DNA of 64,000 nt from Maylandia zebra (GCF_041146795.1 NC_135168.1:40602870-40666869), one strand, 5' to 3'. Shown: positions 25,313 to 38,446, counted from the stretch's first letter. The notes: generated by a model not told the origin, from the sequence alone. Translations and numbers: made by a program.

Positions 25313-27697
25313 ATGGAGTCTTACGAGAGGTACGTGATCCTCGCTATAATTTTTTCTTTTGCCCGGTACACATCGGCCTCAGTGACTCATTATTCAATAC
25401 CAGAAGAAATGAAAGAAGGATCCGTCGTGGCTAATCTCGCCACCGATCTGACCCTGGATCTTAAAACACTGAATCAGAGGAAGATGCGTCTTGATATCAT
25501 CGGGAACAAGAAATATCTGGATGTGAACAAAGAGACTGGTGAGCTGTATGTTGTTGAAAAGATCGACAGGGAATACATTTGCAATACCAAGTCCTCTTGC
25601 TATCTAAAATTAGAGGTTATACTAGATAACCCAGTAAGAATATTTAATATAGAAGTAGAAATTCTTGATATAAACGACAACGCCCCACAATTTCGAAGAG
25701 ACGCCATACATTTGGATATATCTGAAGCGACGGCAAGAGGAGAGAGATTTTCTCTGAGTAATGCAGTCGATCCTGATGTTGGATCCAATTCAGTGAAAAC
25801 GTACCATTTGAGTGAAAGTGAATTTTTTAACATAGAAGTTCAGACCGGAAGAGATGGATCGAAGTTTGCGGATTTGATCTTGAAAAAGACTTTAGATCGG
25901 GAGCAGCAGCCTGTTCATAATTTGATACTCACAGCTGTAGATGGAGGAACACCTGCTCGCTCTGGCACTGCCAGTGTTATTGTACGAGTTTTAGATACAA
26001 ATGATAACGCACCCACCTTTGATAAAGAAAATCTGAATGTAAAGGTAATGGAAAACTCTCCGATTGGAAGTCTTGTTGTTGATCTTAATGCAACAGACTT
26101 AGATGAAGGATCAAATTCTGATATAACATATTCATACAGTTTATATACATCAGAAAAAACACAGGAGACATTTAATCTGAATCCTGCCACTGGTGAAATT
26201 ACAGTTAAGGGAGTGCTGAACTATGAAGATTTCAGGATTTATGATATGGAAGTTATAGCTGCTGATAAAGGAGCCAGCAGTTTAACAGGACAATGCACCA
26301 TAAAGATTCTAGTAGAAGACATGAATGATAATCATCCAGAAATATCAATTAAATCATTTCAGAGTCCAGTGACTGAAAACATCGAGTTGGACACAGTGAT
26401 AGCTGTAGTTAGTGTCAGTGATAAAGATTCAGGTGATAATGGAATAGTTGATCTTCGTGTTCCAGGTAATATGCCTTTCAAACTGAGGGAGTCCTCTGAT
26501 AACTATTATGAATTAGTAGTGTCGGAGCCATTAGACCGTGAGAAGGTGCCAGAATATGACATCACTTTCACTGTGACAGACAGAGGCTCTCCTCCTTTAT
26601 CTGACAATGAAACTATGACTTTAGAGTTGCTGGATGTTAATGATAATGTCCCACAGTTCCCCCAGTCATTTTATACTATACGTGTCATGGAGAATAACGC
26701 ACCTGGGGCCTTGCTCAGCTCACTCACTGCCTTTGACCCCGACCTCCATGAAAACCAGTATCTAGTTTATTTCATAATAGAGAAGGAGATAGCCAACACA
26801 TCCATGTCTATGCTGTTCTCCATCAATCCAGAGAACGGTAATCTTTACGCACTCAAAACCTTTGATTATGAGATTGAGAAGGAGTTTCTGTTCCACATCG
26901 AGGCCAGAGACTCTGGATCTCCTCCTCTCAGCAGTAATGTGACCGTCCACATCATTATTGTGGACCAGAACGACAATGCTCCAGTTATTGTGTCTCCGTG
27001 GCGTGCACACGGCTCTGTGGTGGAGGAAAAGATCCCCAGATCCACTGATAAAGGATCCCTGATTGCAAAGGTGATAGCCTTAGATACAGACTCTGTGCAC
27101 AACTCTCGGATCACCTACCAGTTTCTACAGGTGACTGACGCCACCTTGTTTAGTCTGGACCAATACAATGGAGAGATCCGGACTATGAGGATGTTCAGTT
27201 ACAGAGATCCACGCCACCAGAGACTTGTTGTTGTTGCCAAGGACAATGGAGAGCCTGCTCTCTCTGCTACAGTCACCATCAAGCTGACCACAATGGAGAC
27301 TGCTGTTAAAGCCTACTCTGACATGACTGAGGAGCCTCTGGAATATGACATCTTCTCAGACATCAACCTGTATTTGGTCATCGGTCTGGGCTCGGTGTCG
27401 TTTCTGCTGCTCATCACCATATTGGTCACCATCGTGATCAAGTGTCAGAAACCCAAGCCCAGCAAAGCAGCTCCTCCCTCCAGGAACAGTGTGATCAGTG
27501 AGAGGAACTCCACCATCGCAGACTCCACTCTGGTCTCCAATGATGCCTACTGGTACAGTCTGTTTCTAGCAGAGACCAGGAAAGGAAAGCTGGTGGTTAG
27601 ACAGCCTCTGCCAAAAGGCTCCAGGTACATTGTGTCCAGCATACCGAGAGGGACAGGGCTGACAGACACTAGTGACTCAGCAGCTTCTACTCTACAG
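25313..27697 (+). CDS. Protocadherin variable exon V3
   Basis: 795 codons, start AACAATGGAG at 25313. The signal peptide is about residues 1-23 (MESYERYVILAIIFSF...), followed by VTHYSIPEEMKEGSVVANL. EC1 has the classical C-x5-C spacing (CNTKSSC). The EC boundaries are marked by DINDNAPQF, DTNDNAPTF, DMNDNHPEI, DVNDNVPQF and DQNDNAPVI. The membrane segment is about 686-709 and the tail is 710-795. V3 is the near-duplicate of V5: their ectodomains differ at only about a dozen or so positions, including the EC1 cysteine loop, and V3 has VPGNMPF where the others have VPDNMPF in EC4. The two isoforms are therefore likely to have overlapping recognition. The donor is CTACAG|GTAAGA in phase 0. Confidence 0.93.
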
Positions 27698-27944
27698 GTA
27701 AGAATATAATAAACAGATATATTTTTCTTCGTTTTCCCCCCAAATTATTAACATTGATGGTTTCTCATTCATTGTTTCTTTTATGTGTGGGGGCCAATTA
27801 ACAAAAATAAGTGAGGTCATGAACAAACTTTTTCATTATCTTAAAAAGAACCTGGAGTCAATCAGTCACACCTGACAATACAAGAAATAAATTAAAATAT
27901 TCATAACTTATCTTCATGCCAAGCATTTCAAAACATTATAAAAT

Positions 27945-27992
27945 CCAAAAGGTGGCGCTGTTTGGTCAAGAACACCTCAGACCATAACGTCA
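27945..27992 (+). promoter_or_regulatory. V4 promoter: CTCF-like CGCT box and CRE-like box
   Basis: CCAAAAGGTGGCGCT at 27945-27959 is a full CTCF-core match in forward orientation. ACGTCA at 27987-27992 (in AACGTCATGAC) lies 36 bp after the start of GGTGGCGCT. No RE1-like element is visible here. The CGCT box is 282 bp from the ATG. Confidence 0.65.
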
Positions 27993-28232
27993 TGACTGTG
28001 TGTCGTCGCCATTATTGGTTATAGTAAGAGAAGCGACAGTTTCCAGGTCCCGAAACACCCCCGTTCAACGCGTCTTGCTCATTTTACCCTGGGATATAGC
28101 TGGGAGTGAATCGGCTGCATATTTTTTAATCAAGGAGGGAAGAGAAATACTGAAAACTGCTATACACGTACAGTATATCGCTTGAAATGCAGTGAAACCT
28201 TAAATAACGGGAAAAACGGGTCCCACGCAACA

Positions 28233-30620
28233 ATGAAGTCATTTAAGAGGTATGTTCTGCTCGCCGTTATTTTTAGTTCTGTTCATAGCGTACGGGCCTC
28301 AGTGACTCATTACTCCATACCCGAAGAAATGAAGGAAGGGTCAGTTGTTGCTAACCTCGCTACTGATCTCAGCCTAGACGTTAAATCACTCGGTAAGAGG
28401 AAGATGCGACTTGACCTTATCGCCAACAAAAAATATCTGGATGTGAACAAAGAGACTGGTGAGCTGTATGTTGTCGAGAAGATTGACAGGGAATATCTTT
28501 GTACACAAACGTTTACGGTGTGTTACTTAAAAATGGAAGTAATACTAGAAAATCCATTGAGAATATTTAATATTGAACTGGAAATTTTGGATATAAACGA
28601 CAACGCCCCACAATTCCGAAGAGACGCCATACACTTGGATATATCTGAATCAACGCCTACAGGAGAAAGATTCTCTTTGAGCAATGCCGTTGATCCCGAT
28701 GTGGGCAGCAATTTAGTGAAAACGTACCATTTAAGTGAAAGTCAACAATTTACAATTGAAGTTCAGACCGGAAGAGATGGATCGAAGTTTGCGGATTTGA
28801 TCTTGAAACAAACATTAGATCGTGAGAAGCAGCCTGTTCATAACTTGATACTCACAGCTGTAGATGGAGGAAAACCTGCTCGTTCTGGCACTGCCAGTGT
28901 TATTGTTCATGTTTTAGACACAAATGACAATCCACCTATATTTGGTCAATCAGTCTATAATGTAAAAATAATGGAAAATTCTCCGATTGGAAGTCTTGTT
29001 ATTGATCTTAATGCAACAGACTTAGATGAAGGATCAAATTCTGATATAACATATTCATACAGTTTATATACATCAGAAAAAACACAGGAGACATTTAATC
29101 TGAATCCTGCCACTGGTGAAATTACAGTTAAGGGAGTGCTGAACTATGAAGATTTCAGGATTTATGATATGGAAGTTATAGCTGCTGATAAAGGAGCCAG
29201 CAGTTTAACAGGACAATGCACCATAAAGATTCTAGTTGAAGACATGAATGATAATCACCCAGAAATATCAATTAAATCATTTCAGAGTCCAGTGACTGAA
29301 AACATCGAGTTAGACACAGTGATAGCTGTAGTTAGTGTCAGTGATAAAGATTCAGGTGATAATGGAATAGTTGATCTTCATATTCCAGATAATATGCCTT
29401 TCAAACTGAGGGAGTCCTCTGATAACTATTATGAATTAGTAGTGTCGGAGCCATTAGACCGTGAGAAGGTGCCAGAATATGACATCACTTTCACTGTGAC
29501 AGACAGAGGCTCTCCTCCTTTATCTGACAATGAAACTATGACTTTAGAGTTGCTGGATGTTAATGATAATGTCCCACAGTTCCCCCAGTCATTTTATACT
29601 ATACGTGTCATGGAGAATAACGCACCTGGGGCCTTGCTCAGCTCACTCACTGCCTTTGACCCCGACCTCCATGAAAACCAGTATCTAGTTTATTTCATAA
29701 TAGAGAAGGAGATAGCTAACACCTCAATGTCCATGTTGTTCTCCATCAATCCAGAGAACGGTAATCTTTACGCACTCAAAACCTTTGATTATGAGATTGA
29801 GAAGGAATTTCTGTTCCACATCGAGGCCAGAGACTCTGGATCTCCTCCTCTCAGCAGTAACGTGACCGTCCACATCATTATTGTGGACCAGAACGACAAT
29901 GCTCCGGTTATTGTGTCTCCGTGGCGTGCACACGGCTCTGTGGTGGAGGAAAAGATCCCCAGATCCACTGATAAAGGATCCCTGGTTGCCAAGGTGATAG
30001 CCTTAGACACAGACTCTGTGCACAACTCTCGGATCACCTACCAGTTTCTACAGGTGACTGATGCCACCTTGTTTAGTCTGGATCAATACAATGGAGAGAT
30101 CCGGACTATGAGGATGTTCAGTTACAGAGATCCACGCCACCAGAGACTGGTTGTTGTTGCCAAGGACAATGGAGAGCCTGCTCTCTCTGCTACAGTCACC
30201 ATCAAGCTGACCACAATGGAGACTGCTGTTAAAGCCTACTCTGACATGACTGAGGAGCCTCTGGAATATGACATCTTCTCAGACATCAACCTGTATTTGG
30301 TCATCGGTCTGGGCTCGGTGTCATTTCTGCTGCTCATCACCATATTGGTCACCATCGTGATCAAGTGTCAGAAACCCAAGCCCAGCAAAGCAGCTCCTCC
30401 CTCCAGGAACAGTGTGATCAGTGAGAGGAACTCCACCATCGCAGACTCCACTCTGGTCTCCAACGATGCCTACTGGTACAGTCTGTTTCTAGCAGAGACC
30501 AGGAAAGGAAAGCTGGTGGTTAGACAGCCTCTGCCAAAGGGCTCCAGATACATTGTGTCCAGCATACCGAGAGGGACAGGACTGACAGACACTAGTGACT
30601 CAGCAGCTTCTACTCTGCAG
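28233..30620 (+). CDS. Protocadherin variable exon V4
   Basis: 796 codons from the ATG at 28233 (CAACAATGAAG). The signal peptide MKSFKRYVLLAVIFSSV... is followed by VTHYSIPEEMKEGS. EC1 has C-x6-C (CTQTFTVC), unlike its neighbours. EC2 is of the TPTGERFSL/SQQFTIEVQTG type, closer to V6 and V8. EC3 opens with GQSVYNVKIMENSP where others have KENL or KDNL. From about 29010 onwards the sequence is the common V2-V8 version. The membrane segment is about 687-710 and the tail is standard. The donor is CTGCAG|GTAGGA. The 5' part is not related to V2 although the 3' part and following spacer are, as expected for a mosaic made by recombination inside the shared 3' portion. Confidence 0.93.
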
Positions 30621-31735
30621 GTAGGAATTTGATATACAGATAAGATATTTTACCTACATAACTGGAACATTTAAATTAATTACGATTATTTTTTCTATTT
30701 TCTCCTTCACCTTAATCCACAAAAAAAATTCAGTGAATTATTCAAAAATCTCATAAATTATCATGAGGTACCACTATCAAATGCACTACTTAGTACATAA
30801 CCAACATAGCAATAATCCATCATCATGATTTAGCAGCTTTTAATTGTGTTCAGGTCTTGTCCTCAAAAGTCAAGGCTGCAGTTTAAAGAACAATCTAAAA
30901 ACCTGTGTTTTAATAGCAGTATAAATAATGGATATTTAATAAATGAAATGCAGTATTTAGGATCCACAAAGCTTAACTTCTTCATGACTTATTCACGTTT
31001 ATTGTTTTTTATATACTTTTTGCGTTAGTACTGTTAGCACAGTTTTTTTTTCTTATTTAACAATCAGTTTTAGGTGCGCCGTTATCTTCATGTTGTTAGA
31101 GTAACTTAATCTCAACTAACTTCTCTGGCTGTGGCCATTCTTTACAGCCATTTCCTCCCTGTTCTTGTTTTTGTGTAAATAAAATGTAATATCATGTATT
31201 TTCAATATTTTTCCTGTGCATTCTGTATATGCAATATTGGCAACTCGTGCATTTATGATTAATACAATTGAGTACTTTATTATCTCTAATAATTTGTTTT
31301 TATCAGTGGTAAAGAGCGACTAGATTACTACGTCACCTAAAGTACCATGGTCATAAAGATATGGATAGAAAATCATTAGATCTATAATGAGACATTATGC
31401 AAAGTTAATGATAACTCGAAGTGCTACCATATTTGAAAATCGTCTGCAGCATTTTAGTGGTATCTCGTTTTATAATGCAGTAATCGTGAGGTCATTACGG
31501 TTCATTGCTTTGACTGGTGGATTGTGTCTGAAATTTGATTGTTTTTTCAGCAATAATCAATTTGAACTGATTACATTTAGTAAATGTCACCTTTTATGTT
31601 TTGGGACCACCATTAACGGTATCCAGGTCCGTGTGTAGTAAAAACAAAAATATATGCAAAAACCAACGAAAATCAAGAATAATTTGAAGACGTGTGGTGT
31701 TCATTGTGGCTCAAAGGCTCCGACAAAATCTCAGG
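30621..31735. repeat. V4-V5 spacer, copy 2 of a segmental duplication
   Basis: Partner of 23919-25029. The similarity runs from the V4 donor through the spacer into the V5 promoter and exon. The two copies show only scattered substitutions and small indels, so the duplication is recent or still exchanging sequence. Confidence 0.9.
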
Positions 31736-31841
31736 GGTGGCGCTATTCTATCAGTAAATTGCAAAGCAAAGAACGTAAAAGCAGAAAAGCGTGATGGTCT
31801 TCGCACGTTTAGAAGCAAGAGGACAGCGTCGTAGTGCTGAA
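31736..31841 (+). promoter_or_regulatory. V5 promoter: CGCT box, CRE-like box, RE1-like element
   Basis: GGTGGCGCT at 31736-31744, ACGTAA at 31773 and CAGCGTCGTAGTGCTGAA at 31824-31841. It is a duplicate of the V3 promoter and is 283 bp from the ATG. Confidence 0.65.
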
Positions 31842-32018
31842 ACTCCGCTGCGAAACGCGCTGGCCAAGATTTAAGTTTAAATGTGCTTTGGAATTCATAC
31901 AATGTGTATTTGGCTCGAAAGAAACAGGGGAATTTTTTTTTAAATGAATATTGCTAAAAACAAACATTATATCGTTTGAAGTATGATGAACTCCCATACA
32001 AGACGGGTTTCCAGAACA

Positions 32019-34409
32019 ATGGAGTCTTACGAGAGGTACGTGATCCTCGCTATAATTTTTTCTGTTGCTCGGTACACATCGGCCTCAGTGACTCATTATT
32101 CAATACCGGAAGAAATGAAAGAAGGATCCGTCGTGGCTAATCTCGCCACCGACCTCGGGCTGGATGTGAAAACACTGAATCAGAGGAAGATGCGTCTTGA
32201 TATCATCGCGAACAAGAAATATCTGGATGTGAACAAAGAGACTGGTGAGCTGTATGTTGTTGAGAAGATTGACAGGGAACATATTTGCCCTTTTAAGTTA
32301 TCAGCATCTTGCTATCTAAAATTAGAGGTTATACTAGATAACCCAGTAAGAATATTTAATATAGAAGTAGAAATTCTTGATATGAACGACAACGCCCCAC
32401 AATTTCGAAGAGACGCCATACATTTGGATATATCTGAAGCGACGGCAAGAGGAGAAAGATTTTCTTTGAGTAATGCAGTCGATCCTGATGTCGGATCCAA
32501 TTCAGTGAAAACATACCATTTGAGTGAAAGTGAATGTTTTAATATAGAAGTTCAGACCGGAAGAGATGGATCGAAGTTTGCGGATTTGATCTTGAAAAAG
32601 ACTTTAGACCGAGAGGAGAAACCTGTTCATAATTTGATACTCACAGCTGTAGATGGAGGAACACCTGCTCGCTCTGGCACTGCCAGTGTTATTGTACGAG
32701 TTTTAGATACAAATGATAACGCACCCACCTTTGATAAAGAGAATCTGAATGTAAAGGTAATTGAAAATTCTCCGATTGGAAGTCTTGTTGTTGATCTTAA
32801 TGCAACAGACTTAGATGAAGGATCAAATTCTGATATAACATATTCGTACAGTTTATATACATCAGAAAAAACACAGGAGACATTTAATCTGAATCCTACC
32901 ACTGGTGAAATTACAGTTAAGGGAGTGCTGAACTATGAAGATTTCAGGATTTATGATATGGAAGTTATAGCTGCTGATAAAGGAGCCACCAGTTTAACAG
33001 GACAATGCACCATAAAGATTCTAGTAGAAGACATGAATGATAATCACCCAGAAATATCAATTAAATCATTTCAGAGTCCAGTGACTGAAAACATCGAGTT
33101 GGACACAGTGATAGCTGTAGTTAGTGTCAGTGATAAAGATTCAGGTGATAATGGAATAGTTGATCTTCGTGTTCCAGATAATATGCCTTTCAAACTGAGG
33201 GAGTCCTCTGATAACTATTATGAATTAGTAGTGTCGGAGCCTTTAGACCGTGAGAAGGTGCCAGAATATGACATCACTTTCACTGTGACAGACAGAGGCT
33301 CTCCTCCTTTATCTGACAATGAAACTATGACTTTAGAGCTGCTCGATGTTAATGATAATGTCCCACAGTTCCCCCAGTCATTTTATACTATACGTGTCAT
33401 GGAGAATAACGCACCTGGGGCCTTGCTCAGCTCACTCACTGCCTTTGACCCCGACCTCCATGAAAACCAGTATCTAGTTTATTTCATAATAGAGAAGGAG
33501 ATAGCCAACACATCCATGTCCATGTTGTTCTCCATCAATCCAGAGAACGGTAATCTTTACGCACTCAAAACCTTTGATTATGAGATTGAGAAGGAGTTTC
33601 TGTTCCACATCGAGGCCAGAGACTCTGGATCTCCTCCTCTCAGCAGTAACGTGACCGTCCACATCATTATTGTGGACCAGAACGACAATGCTCCGGTTAT
33701 TGTGTCTCCGTGGCGTGCACACGGCTCTGTGGTGGAGGAAAAGATCCCCAGATCCACTGATAAAGGCTCCCTGGTTGCCAAGGTGATAGCCTTAGACACT
33801 GACTCTGTGCACAACTCTCGGATCACCTACCAGTTTCTACAGGTGACTGACGCCACCTTGTTTAGTCTGGACCAATACAATGGAGAGATCCGGACTATGA
33901 GGATGTTCAGTTACAGAGATCCACGCCACCAGAGACTGGTTGTTGTTGCCAAGGACAACGGAGAGCCTGCGCTCTCTGCTACAGTCACCATCAAGCTGAC
34001 CACAATGGAGACTGCTGTTAAAGCCTACTCTGACATGACTGAGGAGCCTCTGGAATATGACATCTTCTCAGACATCAACCTGTATTTGGTCATCGGTCTG
34101 GGCTCGGTGTCGTTTCTGCTGCTCATCACCATATTGGTCACCATCGTGATCAAGTGTCAGAAACCCAAGCCCAGCAAAGCAGCTCCTCCCTCCAGGAACA
34201 GTGTGATCAGTGAGAGGAACTCCACCATCGCAGACTCCACTCTGGTCTCCAACGATGCCTACTGGTACAGTCTGTTTCTAGCAGAGACCAGGAAAGGAAA
34301 GCTGGTGGTTAGACAGCCTCTGCCAAAGGGCTCCAGGTACATTGTGTCCAGCATACCGAGAGGGACAGGGCTGACAGACACAAGTGACTCAGCAGCTTCT
34401 ACTCTGCAG
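32019..34409 (+). CDS. Protocadherin variable exon V5
   Basis: 797 codons, start AACAATGGAG at 32019. The architecture is as in V3: signal peptide, six cadherin repeats, membrane segment at about 688-711 and 86-residue tail. EC1 has the C-x7-C form (CPFKLSASC), also found in V7, so this loop has been exchanged relative to its duplicate V3. EC2 contains SECFNIEV where V3 has SEFFNIEV, which puts an extra cysteine with no obvious partner in EC2. EC2 also has DREEKP where V3 has DREQQP. EC3 to the donor is the common sequence. The donor is CTGCAG|GTAGGA, and an unspliced product would end VGS. It is preceded by the duplicated spacer and followed by a different duplicated spacer shared with V7-V8. 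Confidence 0.93.
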
Positions 34410-34620
34410 GTAGGAAGTTAATGCACAGATATGGTATTTTATTTACACAAAAACATATAAATATCAATTGTTAGTACATTTTTTCTTTTAACCCTTGACT
34501 TCATTTATTAAAACATTCTAGTGAATTATTCGAAAATCTCAGAAATTATCATGAGGTACCATTTTCAGATGCATTGCAAACCTAATATTTTGAACTATTC
34601 ACCTAATTTTTCTAAATGAC

Positions 34621-34680
<60 letters not shown>
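34621..34680. repeat. (ATT)n microsatellite
   Basis: A trinucleotide run of about 20 units. The duplicated copy at 41224-41248 has only about 8 units. Confidence 0.97.
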
Positions 34681-34682
<2 letters not shown>

Positions 34683-35240
34683 ATTATATTAACTCGTGTT
34701 CATCCATAACTTAGTTGCAGTGATCACATAAACTTTCAAAACCGTCCATGAGGCACCAGTGTCGCATGCACAACCTAGTATACAACGAAGAAATGAATAA
34801 CTGCTATAAATACGTTTTTTTAATTTATGTTTCTTCAATAGGGGTGAATAACACTTTAAACAATATATATTTAATTTAATACTTGGTATTTATTAGTGGT
34901 AAGAAAAACAAAACAAACAGAAAAAAAACCAGGAGTGACTCACTGCTTTATCTAAAGGGTCACCAACATGAATAATTAGAAAACCAAAAACCACAGGAGA
35001 ATAAGTTGAAAAGTAAATAATCTTAATTGAATTATATTTGTAAATAATCTGCACATTTTCAGTGACATGTCGTTTCCACTGTTACATTTTTGAAGCGATT
35101 GGACGTAATAATCTGCACGCATATACTTTGTATAAACTATGAATGTAATTTTCAAAATTACTAAATTTAAGCCCACTGAAAGGAAATAAACGAATTTAAC
35201 CCAAGTGATCCCACCTCATTAGTTGTGATATGTATATATA

Positions 35241-35241
<1 letters not shown>

Positions 35242-35280
<39 letters not shown>
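35242..35280. repeat. (TG)n microsatellite
   Basis: A TG dinucleotide run. At the homologous place in the V7-V8 spacer the array has become a much longer (CA)n-(TA)n compound. Confidence 0.97.
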
Positions 35281-35282
<2 letters not shown>

Positions 35283-35400
35283 GCAAGGCCTGGCAGTTTA
35301 CGGTCCGCACTGCATACATGCATGAAAGAAGTATGAATCGAAAATAATTTTTTGGCATATCATGTTCAACGTAGTTAGGAAGATCTTGTAAAATCAAAGG

Positions 35401-35505
35401 GGTGGCGCTATTCTATAACTAAAAAGCCGACACACGGACGTCATGCTAGAACACCGTAGTGGTCTGAGAAAAGAGGTAAAAAGCGGACAGCTCCGTAGTG
35501 CTGAA
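35401..35505 (+). promoter_or_regulatory. V6 promoter: CGCT box, CRE-like box, RE1-like element
   Basis: GGTGGCGCT at 35401-35409, GACGTCAT at 35437-35444 (36 bp later) and CAGCTCCGTAGTGCTGAA at 35488-35505. A short palindromic CCCCTCCGTGGGG follows. It is 273 bp from the ATG. Confidence 0.7.
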
Positions 35506-35673
35506 GGTCCCCTCCGTGGGGTGCTGGCATTATTTTGACAAGGAAAAGGTCGATATTGAAATGCATGTTTGCCTGTGATGAAAGAAAGAATATCAAAACT
35601 GAATATTGCTGGAATAATATACTTGATGGTTCGAAGAGCAATTAACTCACTTAAAAGACGGGTTTCCAGAACA

Positions 35674-38064
35674 ATGGGGTTCCATAAGAGGTATGTGCTG
35701 CTTGCTGTTATTTTCTCTTCTGTTCGATACACATCGGCCTCAGTGACTCATTATTCAATACCAGAAGAATTGAAAGAAGGATCCGTCGTGGCTAATCTCG
35801 CCACCGATCTCAGCCTGGATGTTAAAACACTGAATCAGAGGAAGATGCGTCTTGATATCATCGCAAACAAGAAATATCTGGATGTGAACAAAGAGACTGG
35901 TGAGCTGTATGTTGTTGAAAAGATCGACAGGGAACATATTTGCACGACCAAATCGTCAGCGTCTTGCTATCTAAGATTAGAGGTAATACTAGAAAATCCA
36001 GTACGAATATTTAACATGGAAGTAGAAATTCTTGACATGAACGACAACGCCCCGCAATTTCGAAGAGAGACTATTCATTTAGACATATCTGAATCAACGC
36101 CTACAGGAGAAAGATTCTCTTTGAGCAATGCCGTTGATCCTGATGTGGGCAGTAATTCAGTGAAAACGTACCATTTAAGTGAAAGTGAACAATTTACAAT
36201 TGAAGTTCAGACCGGAAGAGATGGATCAAAGTTTGCGAATTTGATATTAAAACAGACATTAGATCGGGAGCAGCAGGCTGTTCATAATTTGATACTCACA
36301 GCTGTAGATGGAGGAACACCTGCTCGTTCTGGAACTGCCAGTGTTATTGTACGAGTTTTAGATACAAATGATAACGCACCCACCTTTGAAAAAGACAATC
36401 TGAGTGTTAAAATAATGGAAAACTCTCCGACAGGAAGTATTGTTGTTCATTTAAATGCAACAGACTTAGATGAAGGATCAAATTCTGATATAACATATTC
36501 ATACAGTTTATACACGTCAGAAAAAGCACAGGAGACATTTAATCTGAATCCAGCCACTGGTGAAATTACAGTTAAGGGAGTGCTGAACTATGAAGATTTC
36601 AGGATTTATGATATGGAAGTTATAGCTGCTGATAAAGGAGCCACCAGTTTATCAGGACAATGTACCATAAAGATTCTAGTTGAAGACATGAATGATAATC
36701 ACCCAGAAATATCAATTAAATCATTTCAGAGTCCAGTGACTGAAAACATCGAGTTGGACACAGTGATAGCTGTAGTTAGTGTCAGTGATAAAGATTCAGG
36801 TGATAATGGAATAGTTGATCTTCATATTCCAGATAATATGCCTTTCAAACTGAGGGAGTCCTCTGATAACTATTATGAATTAGTAGTGTCGGAGCCATTA
36901 GACCGTGAGAAGGTGCCGGAATATGACATCACTTTCACTGTGACAGACAGAGGCTCTCCTCCTTTATCTGACAATGAAACTATGACTTTAGAGCTGCTGG
37001 ATGTTAATGACAATGTCCCACAGTTCCCCCAGTCATTTTATACTATACGTGTCATGGAGAATAACGCACCTGGGGCCTTGCTCAGCTCACTCACTGCCTT
37101 TGACCCCGACCTCCATGAAAACCAATATCTAGTTTATTTCATAATAGAGAAGGAGATATCCAACACATCCATGTCCATGTTGTTCTCCATCAATCCAGAG
37201 AACGGTAATCTTTACGCACTCAAAACCTTTGATTATGAGATTGAGAAGGAATTTCTGTTCCACATCGAGGCCAGAGACTCTGGATCTCCTCCTCTCAGCA
37301 TTAACGTGACCGTCCACATCATTATTGTGGACCAGAACGACAATGCTCCCGTTATTGTGTCACCGTGGCGTGCACACGGCTCTGTGGTGGAGGAAAAGAT
37401 CCCCAGATCCACTGATAAAGGATCCCTGATTGCCAAGGTGATAGCCTTAGATACAGACTCTGTGCACAACTCTCGGATCACCTACCAGTTTCTACAGGTG
37501 ACTGACGCCACCTTGTTCAGTCTGGACCAATACAACGGAGAGATCCGGACTATGAGGATGTTCAGTTACAGAGATCCACGCCACCAGAGACTTGTTGTTG
37601 TTGCCAAGGACAATGGAGAGCCTGCTCTTTCTGCTACAGTCACCATCAAACTGACCACAATGGAGACTGCTGTTAAAGCCTACTCTGACATGACCGAGGA
37701 GCCTCTGGAATATGACATCTTCTCAGACATCAACCTGTATTTGGTCATCGGTCTGGGCTCGGTGTCATTTCTGCTGCTCATCACTATATTGGTCACCATC
37801 GTGATCAAGTGTCAGAAACCCAAGCCCAGCAAAGCAGCTCCTCCCTCCAGGAACAGTGTGATCAGTGAGAGGAACTCCACCATCGCAGACTCCACTCTGG
37901 TCTCCAACGATGCCTACTGGTACAGTCTGTTTCTAGCAGAGACCAGGAAAGGAAAGCTGGTGGTTAGACAGCCTCTGCCAAAGGGCTCCAGGTACATTGT
38001 GTCCAGCATACCGAGAGGGACAGGGCTGACAGACACTAGTGACTCAGCAGCTTCTACTCTGCAG
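35674..38064 (+). CDS. Protocadherin variable exon V6
   Basis: 797 codons from AACAATGGGG at 35674. The frame is open upstream, but the signal peptide MGFHKRYVLLAVIFSSV begins here, as in V8. EC1 has C-x7-C (CTTKSSASC). EC2 is of the TPTGERFSL/SEQFTIEVQTG type, with FANLILK where V8 has FADLILK. EC3 onwards is the common sequence, with private changes EISNTSM and LSINVT in EC5. The membrane segment is about 688-711 and the tail is standard. V6 and V8 differ at only about a dozen residues over the whole protein and at two positions in the EC1 cysteine loop, so they are near-duplicates with probably indistinguishable recognition. The donor is CTGCAG|GTAGGA in phase 0. Confidence 0.93.
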
Positions 38065-38341
38065 GTAGGAATCCAGTGTTCGCCTTTGCAGTAATTTCTC
38101 TGCTTTATAAACCTTATTATTTGTATTTGTAACATGTACAAAACAGCGGATTCTCGTTTTACATGCTATACTTTTTCAGGTAAATAAATATAATTGACTT
38201 TGGTAAAAATGCAAAATACATTTTTTCTATTATCAAAACTAATCTCACGAAATATAAAATGAATACTTCATTGTCTTTATTTTTATTTTTTTTACTTTTT
38301 CCCCTTCCTTTAACACAAGTAAAATGTGGTATGATATTTTC
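38065..38341. other. V6-V7 spacer
   Basis: Short AT-rich spacer without a recognisable feature other than the downstream V7 promoter. It is not similar to the spacer after V8. Confidence 0.6.
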
Positions 38342-38446
38342 GGTGGCGCTGTTCCGTCCATAAAAGGCCAGCCCATCAACGTAGTCACAATGCTAACTAC
38401 GTCTGAGCGAATCGGAAAAAAGACCAAACAGCTCCGTGGTGCTGAA
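38342..38446 (+). promoter_or_regulatory. V7 promoter: CGCT box, CRE-like box, best RE1-like element
   Basis: GGTGGCGCT at 38342-38350 is followed by GTTCCG. ACGTAGTCA lies at 38379, and CAGCTCCGTGGTGCTGAA at 38429-38446 has a perfect 13-base run CCGTGGTGCTGAA of the RE1 consensus in reverse orientation; the other half-site is degenerate. A hairpin AGTGCG-AAAA-CGCACT follows. It is 277 bp from the ATG. Confidence 0.7.

Larger units (their letters stand above)
34410..35400. repeat. V5-V6 spacer, copy 1 of a second segmental duplication
   Basis: Similar throughout to the V7-V8 spacer (41013-42043): gtaggaagttaatgca, then acttagttgcagtgatcac, then gcccactgaaaggaaataaac. It contains an (ATT)n run (34621-34680) and a (TG)n run (35242-35280) that differ in type or length between copies. 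Confidence 0.88.
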
